Notes: a model not told the origin generated them from the sequence alone. A stretch of 64,000 bases of DNA from Austropuccinia psidii (GCA_023105745.1 JALGQZ010000005.1:65923019-65987018), one strand, 5' to 3'. Positions 1 through 10,500 are shown, numbered from the stretch's first letter. Made by a program: numbers and translations.

Positions 1-1706
1 AATAAAGGCGTAAAAAATTGTTTTTTATTAATAAAAAACAATTAATAACAATAATACTACTAATATTAAAGTTATAAATTAATATAAATACTATTTATAT
101 TAAATAAAGAATTATTAAAAGAATAATATAGAGAAAATAACCTACTTTTAACACTTAATATAATAATTTTGAGATATTTTACGCCAAATAATGTAAATAC
201 AACTTATACAAATTGTATTTACAATAAAAAATAGAGAATTTACAAATATTCTTGATTTTTTACGTGGAAATGAGTTTTAGAGAGATTTTTAACAAAAACA
301 GTTAAAAAAATGATTTAATCACGTCAAAATTGATGATTACAGTAAAGATGAACTTTGGTCTTTAATAATATAGAAGTTTTATATATAAAGAATAAAGATA
401 TTACCTTTTTGTTTGTATTTATTTAATGTTTTTGATGCGTCTGAGGGGAAAACAGAGCAGAAAGATCTCTATTTATAGTAAATACCTCCCTCCTAGAGTC
501 CAACAGGCCTCTATTAGACATGTACTGATCATATCCACTGGAATTGATCAATATTTTAAGGTTTGGTGATGATTACATCATGATCAAACCTCATTACATC
601 ATTATTACGCCATTATTGAGAGTTATCACTATAGCTCTAAGTCTGATGATGTCAAAGGCTTAGAAGAACCCCAAATTTCGTGTATTTTATTAGTTTTAAT
701 CATAAACTAATAGTATTCACCAATCTTATCACTTATATGACTGTTAAACTTAATTTAAGGTTACAGTGAGTGATAATAATTGATCAAATTAAGCTCAAAC
801 TTTGATCCTTAATAACGTTTAAGATTTACACGCTACAGCAATTCAGAGAGTGAATTCTGATAGCTTGGCATACCCTCATCATTCTGCCAAGAGAATTTCA
901 TTACATCATCAAAACTCTATTTTTGATGATTTTTCTTGTAACTCATCTTGTCTGTCAAAATTTAATATTTTAAACTTCAAACTATGATTTCAAGGGGTTA
1001 TACCTTGAATATTATAATAAAAAATACATCATTCTTCACGAATGAACTAGTAGAATCTGACTGTCTCCTTTTTTTTAAGTTTGGACCACTTTCACAACAA
1101 AGTGGTCAACAGCTCTATTGATTTTAATCAATAATCCCTTACAGGTTTTAACCTTGTTTATAACTTGTGAAAGAAAATTCATATCTGTATTCCTACAGTA
1201 ATTTCGTGATGAATTTATTTTTGGTTCATCACTATATCTTGCATAATTTAAGAGATATTAGCTAAAATTCTTGAATATATGCGTTGACCAAAAAAGTGCA
1301 TATATTCAGGTTAATTCCTTAAGTATTGGGTTTGAAGCTTAGCTTATTAATTGTTTTATGTGTGGACGTGTATGGAGAATCCAATGGTAACATTTATTTT
1401 ACATGTTGTTTCATTGGGGTTTGAAATAAATAAGGATTTGTGTCTTTTATAAGGTATTATCACTTATAACTTATTAAATATTGACTTTACAGATATGCCA
1501 TAAAAATGGTATATGTGTATTTCACCATGGGGAATCTAATTGTGTAATTTATTTCACATGTTTATTCATTGGTTTTCAAGTTAAACCAAGTTTTATACCA
1601 ATTTATGGTATTTTTGTAGTTTTAAGGTACTTATTTTTAATGTATAATTATATTAAATATTTCTTGTGACCTTTTTGGGTATGTTGTCATATCTCAAAGG
1701 TGCACA
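1..1706 (-). repeat. Truncated LTR of family L4 (R4 type), minus orientation
   Basis: The first bases match the interior of the solo LTR at 36482-38469 (from about 36748) and the match runs to its terminus. It ends TGCACA at 1706, where the family ends GGCTCACA. About 270 bp of the family LTR lie left of the window. The reverse complement also matches the 5' LTR of R4 (54640-56453), for example the stretch around a repeated 'catatattca' motif. It is either a solo LTR or the 5' LTR of a minus-strand element lying to the left, because no internal sequence follows on the right. No coding potential is seen. Confidence 0.75.
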
Positions 1707-2072
1707 AATACAGGCAATTAATTTTAAATTTCTTCAGCCTAATTTGACCAAAGGGAAGGAGTTATTATAATTTTTTAGAGAAGCAAAGACATTAAAATAT
1801 ATACAATTATTCTGTATTTAATAAAAAAATATTTGTTTTATAATTATTAATTTGTCTCTCAATATTAATAGGAAATCTATTTCAGGTCAATCAATAAGAT
1901 TTTAAAGAAAATTATGTCATAAAAAGGACCTTTTATATATAAATATTAACTACAAGAGCTATCATATAATAAATTTAACTACATTTTATGATATTTATTT
2001 TTCAAGTAAAAGGTTTGATATGAATGGTAAGGGTTTTAAAATAAAGTAATAAGGGCTTTAATACTAAAAAAT
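1707..2072 (-). repeat. Probable left part of the R2 3' LTR
   Basis: This stretch lies between the L4 LTR and the L3 solo LTR. Its last bases (around 2000-2072) resemble 22925-22970 in the other R2 LTR, for example 'aaggtttgatatgaatggtaa' against 'aaggcttgatttcaatgataa'. The sequence resumes across the insertion at 14741. Further left the match is weak and this copy is longer, so the boundary at 1707 is only the end of the neighbouring LTR. Confidence 0.4.
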
Positions 2073-3371
2073 TGTAAGGTTTGTCTATGAAACTCTTGAT
2101 AATAGTAACAAGATCAAGAGTACTATGACTGTCCTCAGTGGAAAAATATAATATAAAATATTATAACCACAAATATACATAATTATTGAGAATAATTATA
2201 TTAAAAAGAAGAAATTTAACTATTTCTAAATAATTTAATAATAATAAAAAATCTCAATAATTATAATGAATTATAATAATTCTATTATTGTTATAGTAAC
2301 TGATAAATATAGCAATAAGAAGTGTAAGGCTCTTAATGAGACAATTACATGTGAAAAATTTGAATATCTAACCACTTACAAATAATATAAATATTATTTA
2401 TAAAAGAATTATCACAAACACTGTTGAGAAATAATTCTTATAGAAAACTAATAATAGATAAAAAAATATATATAAACTCAGAGAAAAACTTACTTATAGC
2501 ATATATTTAATATAACAAGCTAAATACAACAGTTATTACATTGAAGAATTATTATAAGTTAAAAACATGCCAAAAATCACTATTTTAAAGATAAAACAAC
2601 GTTTTTTAATAAAAATTATGATTAAAGGACTTTTTAAGAGAAATTTGTGTATTTTGAAAGATATTTAAGATCATAATTTTATAAAATAAATTACATTATT
2701 GGTGATTACAACAATAATCTGAATTCTGTGATTTCAATTATTTAATTTAAAATTAATAAAGAATAAAATAGCTTTAGAATTACTTTAATGATAATATTTG
2801 ATATATAATAAAGCTTTACACGTTTAAATGTCTAATATAATTGTATTTATAATGATTGATTGACAAAAAAGTGATAAATAGACTTTTTTTATGTCTACTG
2901 TGAGCCTGAAAGCATGTACTGGCTTACCTGCTACAACATCTCTGTGAGCCTTAGAGGTAATTTCATATACCCAAAAGACCACAAATATAAAAAATAACAT
3001 ATTAATATGAATAAAATAAATTTATTTATATTATTAAAAATAAAAAATTAATTATAATTTAAAAATAAAAATACATTAAATTTTGTAAATATAAAATTAC
3101 ATTTATACTTGAAAAAATTAAGTAAAAATGAAATTTTAACAAAATTGTGAAAAAATAAATAAATTTGGAAAAAAGTTAAATAAAATTTATTATAACTTTT
3201 TATCCAATAAATAAACATATAAAATTTATTTCACCAATGGATTCCTCATAAAAAATCAGGTGGGGTCACCTCTGAGTGAAATTCTTGTAACTCAACTCTA
3301 AATAAGCTTAAATTAAGTTTTTAGTATTTTCAATACAAAAGTTGAAAATCCTCAAAACCTTAATTTAATTC

Positions 3372-3387
3372 ACACCACATGTGGTGT
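3372..3387. promoter_or_regulatory. 16-bp perfect palindrome in R1 LTR U3
   Basis: ACACCACATGTGGTGT reads the same on both strands and has an E-box-like CACATG core. It is repeated unchanged in the 3' LTR at 11571-11586. It could bind a dimeric transcription factor; that is inference from symmetry and from its position upstream of the TATA box. Confidence 0.45.
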
Positions 3388-3456
3388 TAACCATCAATTT
3401 TTGTGTTAAAATTGAGGTGTTGTGTTTAGTTTAGAAGTTATGAGGAATTGAAGTAT

Positions 3457-3478
3457 TTTCAATTGAATTCAATTGAAA
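3457..3478. promoter_or_regulatory. 22-bp perfect palindrome in R1 LTR U3
   Basis: The palindrome is centred on GAATTC, with arms reading TTTCAATTGAA outward to inward. It recurs identically in the 3' LTR at 11656-11677. Being AT-rich, it is less surprising than the CACATG palindrome, and a regulatory role is only a guess. Confidence 0.35.
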
Positions 3479-4118
3479 TGTCAAAATGTGCGCGTGTATT
3501 ACATAAGTGAACTTTGATTTACATATGAGGTGTCAATTATTACTGTATTGTACTGTACAATTGAATTGAATTACATATGTAAATTATAAGTATAATACAT
3601 GATGAGGAATTAAAGGAAAAATAAATTGGAAAGATTAAATTTGGGGGGGGAAAGGAACTCCAGCTCTAAGGGGGAGCTAGACCCCCAAGATCCTTGCTGA
3701 CAGGCGTGGGATGTCAAAATTCACGCAAAAGTTCATCACTTTTGGCCTGGAATTGAGTTACAGGGTCTGGGGACTCAATTGATGAGGGGGTTTTGATACC
3801 AACTGGGGTAGTTTTAGCTGTTGCCAAGAGGGTAAAACTACCCTTAAGATAAAACCATCATAGTAAAAACAGTTTTAACTGGTTTCTACGTCTCTGGAAC
3901 ACATTCTTACGTGTTTTGAGGGCTCTAGGCCTGGTATTGCTATAGTAATGGCTGATTTAAGGGTCTAAAATGGCTAAAAATGGCTAAAAATGGCTTAAAC
4001 CAGCCCTTTTTGGTCTAAACCAGGGTTCAATGATGCCATAATTGGCTTTTCTGTTGTCAGACTGTTTTTCACGACTGACAAGAGTAAATTTTACTTTTGG
4101 AGTAAGAGAATTGATGGC

Positions 4119-4126
4119 TATAAAAG
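4119..4126 (+). promoter_or_regulatory. TATA box of the R1 5' LTR
   Basis: TATAAAAG sits in the context GATGGCTATAAAAGAATG, about two thirds into the LTR, and is repeated at 12318-12325 in the 3' LTR. The downstream sequence turns C/T-rich and G-poor, as expected for R/U5. Transcription probably starts about 30 bp downstream; the exact start is not visible. Confidence 0.65.
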
Positions 4127-4741
4127 AATGTCTTCTTTGCCCCACTTTTCTCTTCATGTTAGAATCTTTTCCTTTTATTAATTAGTTTAAACACTGTTAA
4201 ACCAATCAATCAAAGATTCCAACCACCATTTTTAAATCATTTTAATCCATTTAACCACGTGAAAAAATTATTATAATCATTGTTTGTAACTCTTATAATC
4301 ATTTTTACCCCTGAACCACCCCAAAAGTGAATTAAAGCATCTTTCATCACTGTAAACTTTGTCACTTTGTTTCCAAATTCACTCTGGTCACTTTTGGGCG
4401 TGTTTTCTCTTTAATATTCTTTTTAAAGACTTTGTTCTTTAATTAATTGCTTGCAGTTCTTTGCTCAATTAATTCCAATTGAAATTGCTCTTGAAGAAAT
4501 TTCTTTTGTAGCCTTAAAATATCTCTTGTAGAGTATTTTTTGGATAAATCTTTATTGTTGGTAAAACAATAAATTTTTATATTATTGTTTTATACTAATA
4601 AAGCTATAAACAATAAAATTGGCGTTTTTTCTCTTAAAAATAATATTTCATACTATTTTTAACTGAATTTTACCTTATACAAATTTTGAGGACAGGAAAA
4701 GTACTTGATTTTTAATCAAAGTTTGATAACCACACCTTACA

Positions 4742-4760
4742 TTTGGGGGCCCAGCCGTGA
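4742..4760 (+). other. Primer-binding site of R1
   Basis: TTTGGGGGCCCAGCCGTGA directly follows the LTR terminus. The same position in the other elements reads TTTGGGGGTCTGGCCATAA (R4), TTTGGGCACCTGGCCATGA (R3) and TTTGGGGGCCTTGCCATGT (R2). Pairing with a tRNA 3' CCA would start at TGGGGG, leaving two bases as spacer. I do not recognise the primer tRNA. Confidence 0.7.
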
Positions 4761-4888
4761 TATTTTACCTGTGACATATTTTTTTTACTCTTTTTAAATC
4801 TTTTTTCTTATATTGAAAAATTTAAAAACACATAAAAAATACTTATAATTCAAAAAATCCATAAAAAATAATTTTTTTCATATTATAA

Positions 4889-4966
4889 GTGAGGCTTAAA
4901 TTTTTATTTCTTTTTTTGAAATATCCTTTTTTTTACTTAATTAATTGGCTTTTTCATTAATTTTAG
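4889..4966 (+). other. Candidate intron 1 in the R1 gag leader
   Basis: The donor is AA/GTGAGG at 4889 and the acceptor TTCATTAATTTTAG at 4966. The acceptor position is matched in R4 (TTTTTTAG at 56913), R3 (CTCCAG at 41999) and R2 (GGTTCAG at 22213), each followed by an exon whose first two bases complete a codon. The donor is less certain than the acceptor. This was read by eye, without transcript evidence. Confidence 0.4.
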
Positions 4967-5140
4967 TGTCTGACAACGTGGTAAGACAAGAAAACATTGA
5001 AACACCCTCAACAGTAACCAGCATTATCCCTGCCAGTACTGTTATTGTGACTCAAAATAACCAGCCTGAACCAATATCTTCTGAATTGATTAACTTGGAC
5101 ATAAGTAATACCCTTCAGAAAGCTAAAAATTTGGCCAATA
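4967..5140 (+). CDS. R1 gag leader exon 2 (open, spliced to gag)
   Basis: This 174-nt exon is open in one frame, starting with the residues Ser-Asp-Asn after a split codon and ending with Leu-Ala-Asn plus one base. It is rich in Thr, Ser, Ile and Gln and resembles no known domain. It contains no ATG, so translation must enter from upstream, use a non-AUG codon (a TTG at 4945 opens the frame), or not occur. Matching exons are 150 nt in R4, 117 nt in R3 and 147 nt in R2, all divisible by three with both flanking introns in phase 1. That agreement is the main reason to list it. Confidence 0.45.
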
Positions 5141-5204
5141 GTAAGTTTTTTGACGTAAAAATACTATTTTAAGCCTTTTTAACCATAATTATGCCTTCAA
5201 CCAG
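5141..5204 (+). other. Candidate intron 2 (64 nt) before R1 gag
   Basis: The donor GTAAGT is a perfect consensus. The acceptor is CTTCAACCAG at 5204, with a TTTTAAC branch-like site near 5177-5183. Removing these 64 nt joins the leader exon in frame to the gag frame (split codon A/GT, Ser), with no stop. The joined start, Gln-Glu-Pro-Ala-Thr-Thr, lines up with the post-intron exon of R3 (Glu-Glu-Glu-Ala-Ala-Thr-Thr). Equivalent introns are at 57064-57151 (R4), 41820-41881 (R3) and 21848-22065 (R2). Confidence 0.55.
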
Positions 5205-5260
5205 GTCAGGAGCCAGCTACAACCCCTCAAGCAGCTCCCAAAAAGGTAATAGACGTGATT

Positions 5261-7495
5261 ATGGCAGAGGCCAACCAGGTACAGAAGGAAAAGGGTCAGT
5301 TGATGACTTCCAAACAACTAAAATGGGTCATTCTGAAGCTGATAATACCATTTTACCTTCAAAAAGAGCTGACACCGCCACAAGAAGCCTCAGTGGACAT
5401 ATACAAAGCCAGCCACAAAGCTTACAACAATGCACTGCAGTACAAGGAGTACCAGATCCTGGCAGATCTGTGGAAAAACTGCATGAATTCTTACCTGACA
5501 GTAAGAAAATTCTTGGGCCATCCCAACACTTGCAAATTGCTCAATGGATGGCATCCATTAATGGAGAAGAAAAACATGATGCTTTTGACACTAGAATGGA
5601 GGAAAAACAACCCTCCACCACCCAAACCAGTGCCAAAAAACAGCCCCAGTGGCCAGCAGCAGCAATTCCAACGTGAAAAAGCAGCCACAAACTCCAAACA
5701 AGGGCAAAGGGAAGGCACCAGCCCCAAAACCTTACAGCCAGGGCTACAGAATCCCAAAGATTCAGCAGGATGCCATGGAAAATGTATTTCAGATGGCCAG
5801 AACCATGATGGAATTACAGAAGAAGGAGGAAGCCAGATTAAGGTTCCAGAAATGATTTCTGACATATTTAATTCCATCCCAGAGTTGTATAATGCTATAA
5901 ATGACGTGAAAAAACATCTTTTTGATAAAAATGACACCATTTGTAACAACATTAAAACAAACAACCTGAGTCTGTGCCAAATTAATGAAACACTTATGTG
6001 TTTTGAAAAAGTTTTAAGAACAATTAAAAATTCTAATAATGACAATTCTTCTAACATTAAAATAAATGAACAATCTGCCATTATTAAAGAATTAACAGAT
6101 AAATATTCTAAATTCAATATTGATGACATGATTGAAACAAGAATTAAACAAGCCATAAATATTATCAAAACAGATAACAAAAAAGTCCTTGATGACATTT
6201 CAAATTCATTTACTGAAGTAAAGACATATACCATTGCCTTGAAAAAGTGTTTTGATGCTTCACAAGAAGAAGTATCAAAATTATCAATGAAATTGAATCA
6301 AGTCACTGCTGATAATACAAGACAGACAGAATTATGGCAAGAACTGACACATAAGGAAGACATGTATAAAATTGAAGTAATAAATTTAATACAAAGCTTC
6401 CAACATGAATACAGAAATTCCCAAAGGTGTAGCAACAGTAAAATGAATGACATTGAACAAATACTGAACACCTTACCAAGAATGTCTACACCTCTAAATC
6501 AAAATGAGGGCACAAGAATTCCAAATCCACAAGTATTGGATCCTGATAATTCACAATTAAAAAATGAATTATCCACTTCTTTTCATAACTTGGAACCATC
6601 AATGGGCCAAGCACTCTTGAAAGAAGTTCCAAAACTTAAAGAATGGCCTCACTTCAGTGGTGAAGGAGAGTATGACCATATGGAATTCATTAGAGGTATT
6701 GACATGATCAAAGAGGATTTTGAATTACCAGACAGATTGGTAACAGCCAGGTTTAACACCTTGTTTACCAGATCAGCTCACAGATGGTACATCAAAATAA
6801 GACAAGCACATGGACACCAGAGTTGGACTTGGTGGAAAACCCAAATCATCAACAAATGGGCAAATGATGCTTGGAGGTTTAAAGTTGAAACAGCCTTTGA
6901 ATCTGCCAAATTTAATGCTGATAAAGACAGAGCTTTACCATGGTTTTGCCAACAAAAGGACAGATTAACAGCATTATATCCTGACATGTCAGAGTTTATG
7001 ATCCATAGAAAAATTCTGAGACAATGTGGAGGTGACTTAGAGCATGCTGTCAAAAGCAGGACTACTGAACAATCTTCAGCAGAAGATATTATCAATATAC
7101 TAGAAGAAGTAACCACCAGAACCAAAATTGGTTCTAGTAGGGTGAATCTCAAAACAAGGTTTAATACACCTTGGAAGGATTCTGTGGACAAAAGCCCCAA
7201 AGAAAATTCTGGTAATATTAAATATAAATCTGCAGATACAGTCAGAAAATGCCATATTTGCCAAAGCACCACCCATTTAGCCAATACATGTCCAAAGAGG
7301 GGGAAAATCAATGAAATTGACATTGAAAAGGAACCAGATGTTGAAAAAGAAGACATAATTGAAGACAATTCAGATGATAAGTCATCCATATTTTCTAAAT
7401 CTTCAAAAGATATAGAAAATATCAATGCCACTTTTGACATCATGGAATCTTATTCCCACTTACCACAATTGAGCAATGGTCAAGTTGATTTATAA
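5261..7495 (+). CDS. gag: R1 Gag (capsid plus nucleocapsid)
   Basis: Gag packages the element's RNA in cytoplasmic particles. The start is the first in-frame ATG; the frame stays open upstream to 5205 and across the candidate intron. The N-terminal ~190 residues are low-complexity. Residues ~130-195 are in a different frame from the motif conserved in R3 and R4. The next ~240 residues are Asn/Lys-rich and helical-looking. The capsid core (about 447-605) has W-P-x-F-x-G-E-G-E-Y-D-H and a W-W-x-x-Q-I-I-N-K-W block. A CCHC knuckle (CHICQSTTHLANTC, 664-677) is intact, followed by an acidic tail. The ORF ends in TAA at 7493-7495; the same frame reopens at once into pol, so a Gag-Pol fusion broken by one stop is likely. 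Confidence 0.88.
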   Translation: MAEANQVQKEKGQLMTSKQLKWVILKLIIPFYLQKELTPPQEASVDIYKASHKAYNNALQYKEYQILADLWKNCMNSYLTVRKFLGHPNTCKLLNGWHPLMEKKNMMLLTLEWRKNNPPPPKPVPKNSPSGQQQQFQREKAATNSKQGQREGTSPKTLQPGLQNPKDSAGCHGKCISDGQNHDGITEEGGSQIKVPEMISDIFNSIPELYNAINDVKKHLFDKNDTICNNIKTNNLSLCQINETLMCFEKVLRTIKNSNNDNSSNIKINEQSAIIKELTDKYSKFNIDDMIETRIKQAINIIKTDNKKVLDDISNSFTEVKTYTIALKKCFDASQEEVSKLSMKLNQVTADNTRQTELWQELTHKEDMYKIEVINLIQSFQHEYRNSQRCSNSKMNDIEQILNTLPRMSTPLNQNEGTRIPNPQVLDPDNSQLKNELSTSFHNLEPSMGQALLKEVPKLKEWPHFSGEGEYDHMEFIRGIDMIKEDFELPDRLVTARFNTLFTRSAHRWYIKIRQAHGHQSWTWWKTQIINKWANDAWRFKVETAFESAKFNADKDRALPWFCQQKDRLTALYPDMSEFMIHRKILRQCGGDLEHAVKSRTTEQSSAEDIINILEEVTTRTKIGSSRVNLKTRFNTPWKDSVDKSPKENSGNIKYKSADTVRKCHICQSTTHLANTCPKRGKINEIDIEKEPDVEKEDIIEDNSDDKSSIFSKSSKDIENINATFDIMESYSHLPQLSNGQVDL
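5649..5855 (+). CDS. Ancestral-frame segment of R1 gag N-terminus
   Basis: This short open frame, overlapping gag, encodes Pro-Tyr-Ser-x-x-Tyr-x-Ile-Pro-Lys followed by Met-Glu-Asn-Val-Phe-x-Met-Ala-Arg-Thr and Met-Glu-Leu. R3 has the same motif in its ORF on the minus strand at about 41110-41190, and R4 has it at about 57690-57800. The long gag ORF reads through this DNA in another frame. The simplest view is that two offsetting frameshifts moved R1 gag out of frame here. It could also mark programmed frameshifting. It is probably not an independent gene. Confidence 0.5.
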   Translation: MASSSNSNVKKQPQTPNKGKGKAPAPKPYSQGYRIPKIQQDAMENVFQMARTMMELQKKEEARLRFQK

Positions 7496-7516
7496 AAAGC
7501 TCAAGATGCACAACTT

Positions 7517-10500
7517 ATGAAGACAAAACCAAACAGAGGAAAAGGTTATACAGCTGGTAACTCCTGTATAACAGAAGTGGTAATTGACAACAAGCCCACC
7601 AAACTTTTGCTTGACCCAGGAGCCTTCTGCTCTTGTGTTGGAAAATCCTTTCTTAAGACCTGTGTGCCAAATTTTGAAGACCAATTGTTACCAATTGATG
7701 GTATAAAATTCAACAGTGCAAGTAACCCAATGAAAGCATTGGGAATCTTTGAGACCAATATCATATTCCCACACATAAATGGGAATTTAAGGATCACAGT
7801 TGAATTTGTTGTTATGGAAAATTGCTCTAGTACCCATTTTATATTGGGAAATGACTATTTGATCATGTATGGGATAGATTTACATAATAACAAAGACAGA
7901 TACTTTACAATTGGGGACAATAAGCGCCAGAAATTTGCCTTTTTACCATTTAAAAGACAAATTACAGTAAACAAAGTATCACCAGTCAACTTAGAGTTAG
8001 AAAAATTCAAGTCTGAACAGTTGAATGAGGCTGAGATAAGCCTTCATCTGACTGATAAACAAGAAAATGAAATTTCTTCCCTTTTGTATGACCACAAAGG
8101 AGCATTTGCTACAGACAAAGAACCTCTGGGAGCAATTATTGGTCATGAAGTTGACATCATTCTTAACATTGAGAGACCTTATCCACCACTCTTGAGAAGA
8201 CCTGCTTATCCAGAAAGTCCAAAATCAAGAGAAGCTCTAGAAATTCATATCAAAGAACTTCTAGACCTTGGTGTAATAAGAAAAGTAGGCCACAATGAGG
8301 AAGTAGAAATAACTACACCAGTCATAGTGGCGTGGCATAATGGAAAATCCAGAATGGTTGGGGACTTTAGAGCTCTGAACACTTACACTGTTCCAGACAG
8401 ATACCCAATACCAAAAATCCAAATTGCCCTTACTCAAATATCTCAAGCAGTGTATATAACCACTATGGATGCCCTTAAAGGATTCCATCAAAATGTGGTA
8501 ACACCAAGAGCAAGAAAATACTTTAGAATTATTGTTCATTGTGGAGTGTATGAATACTTAAGGATGCCCTTTGGTATCAAAAATGCACCTTCACACTTCC
8601 AAAGAATGATGAATGAAATCTTCCCTGAAGAACTCTCAGAGGGATGGTTAATCATTTACATTGATGACATTATTATCTGTTCAAAGACTTGGGAGGAGCA
8701 CATTTACGGATTATCAAAAGTTTTGACAAAAATCCAATCAGTAAACATAAAAATCTCCTTGAAGAAATGTCATTTTGGATTTAAAGAACTTAAGGCACTA
8801 GGACATGTTGTATCTGGTTTGTCCCTTGGAATTGATAAAAACAAAGTTGCAGCAGTATTGTTAAAACCCATGCCTCAGAATAAGAAGGAAATTCAGTCAT
8901 TCTTGGGTTTTGCAGGATATTACAGGCAACACATTAAAGACTTTGCATCCATAGCAAGACCACTTTATAAGTTGTGTGACAAAGACACAGTATTTGAGAT
9001 GACTGTTGACAGAGTCAAAGCTTTTGAATCTCTAAGAGAAGCATTGACCACTGCTCCACTCTTACTGATGCCAGACTTTAAATTACCTTTCAAACTGTAT
9101 ATTGATGCATCAGGGGATGGACTAGGTGCTGCACTTCACCAAGTTCAGATCATAAATGACAAACCTGTGGAAGGACCAATATGTTTCATATCCAGGCAAA
9201 TCAAACCAACTGAAGCCAGATATGGAGCAAGTCAAATGGAATGTCTATTCCTTGTCTGGGCCTTGGAGAAATTGAACTATTTCTTAGAGGGATGTGTTTT
9301 TGAAGTAATAACAGATTGTACAGCTGTGAAATCACTTTTGAACATGAAAACACCTAACAGACACATGCTCAGATGGCAAATAGCCATACAAGAATACAGA
9401 GGCAATATGACTATTGTTCATAAGGATGGGAATATTCATAAGAATGCAGATGGACTAAGCAGATGGCCATTACCAAATAACATTGATAATCCTGCTTATG
9501 TTCCAGAAGAAGCTTCACCACAAATTCCAATAGAAGGAATAAGTGCTACAGACTTGAACACCACCTTCTTTGAAGAAGTCAGAAATAGTTACACTCAAGA
9601 TAAGAATTGTAGCATCTTATGCCAATTACTTAACAAAGACTGTAAAGACAACTCTCTAATACATGCCTTGGATGAAGTATGGAGAAACTCTTATAATGAA
9701 GGAAGATTTCACCTACTGGATGGTATAATTTACCACAGAACCAAGCACACATGTGTCATGACAGTTGTAGACAGGTCATTAATCAATCTTGTACTGAAAG
9801 AATGCCATGATAGTCCCTTTTCAGGACATCTTTCTGAAGACAGAACAAGAGAGAAAGTGAAGACCTGCATATGGTGGCCAATGTGGCAAAAAGATGTTGC
9901 AGAGTATTGCAAAACCTGTGACAGATGCCAAAAAGCAAATAAATCCACTGGCAAAAGACTTGGAAATATGATGAAAATCCAAGAACCAAACAGACCTTGG
10001 GAAATTGTCCATATGGATTGGGTAACTGGCCTACCACCAGGAGGTGACAGGAGCTATAATGCTTGCCTAGTAATTGTGGACAGATTCAGTAAAACTCCAA
10101 TCTTTTTACCATGTCACAAAGATGATACAGCCATGGATACAGCTCTTCTGATATGGAATAGAGTAGTGTCATGGACTGGGATATTTACAAATATCATCAG
10201 TGATAGAGATCCCAAATTCACTTCAGCACTATGGACAAATCTTCACCAATTATTTGGCACTAAACTGTCTTTCTCTACAGCCTACCACCCAAAAACTGAT
10301 GGCCTGGCTGAAAGAATGATCCAAACCTTAGAGGACATGGTGAGAAGATTTTGTGCATATGGCCTTGAATTCAAAGATTGTGATGGATTTACCCATGATT
10401 GGTGTACTCTGTTACCAGCACTGGAATTAGCATATAAAACATCAATCCATGCTAGCACCAATCAGACTCCTGCTATTCTAGAAAAAGGATGGAACCCCAA

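Larger units (their letters stand above)
2943..4741 (+). repeat. 5' LTR of R1
   Basis: It starts TGTGAGCCTTAGAGG and ends CACACCTTACA, adjoining the primer-binding site. It contains two perfect palindromes in U3, a short tandem repeat of 'aaaatggct' (about 3966-3995), an inverted repeat TTGTCAG...CTGACAA (4054-4081) and a TATA box at 4119-4126. R and U5 downstream are C-rich and G-poor. Differences from the 3' LTR lie at 3003, 3090, about 3897, 3908, 4238, 4428, 4626 and 4725. Confidence 0.97.

Noticed and set aside
5191..5676. 161-codon ORF starting with ATG before gag
   Set aside because: It overlaps the gag frame and its ATG lies inside the best candidate intron. No independent domain is seen. 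It is kept only as an alternative gag start in the findings.
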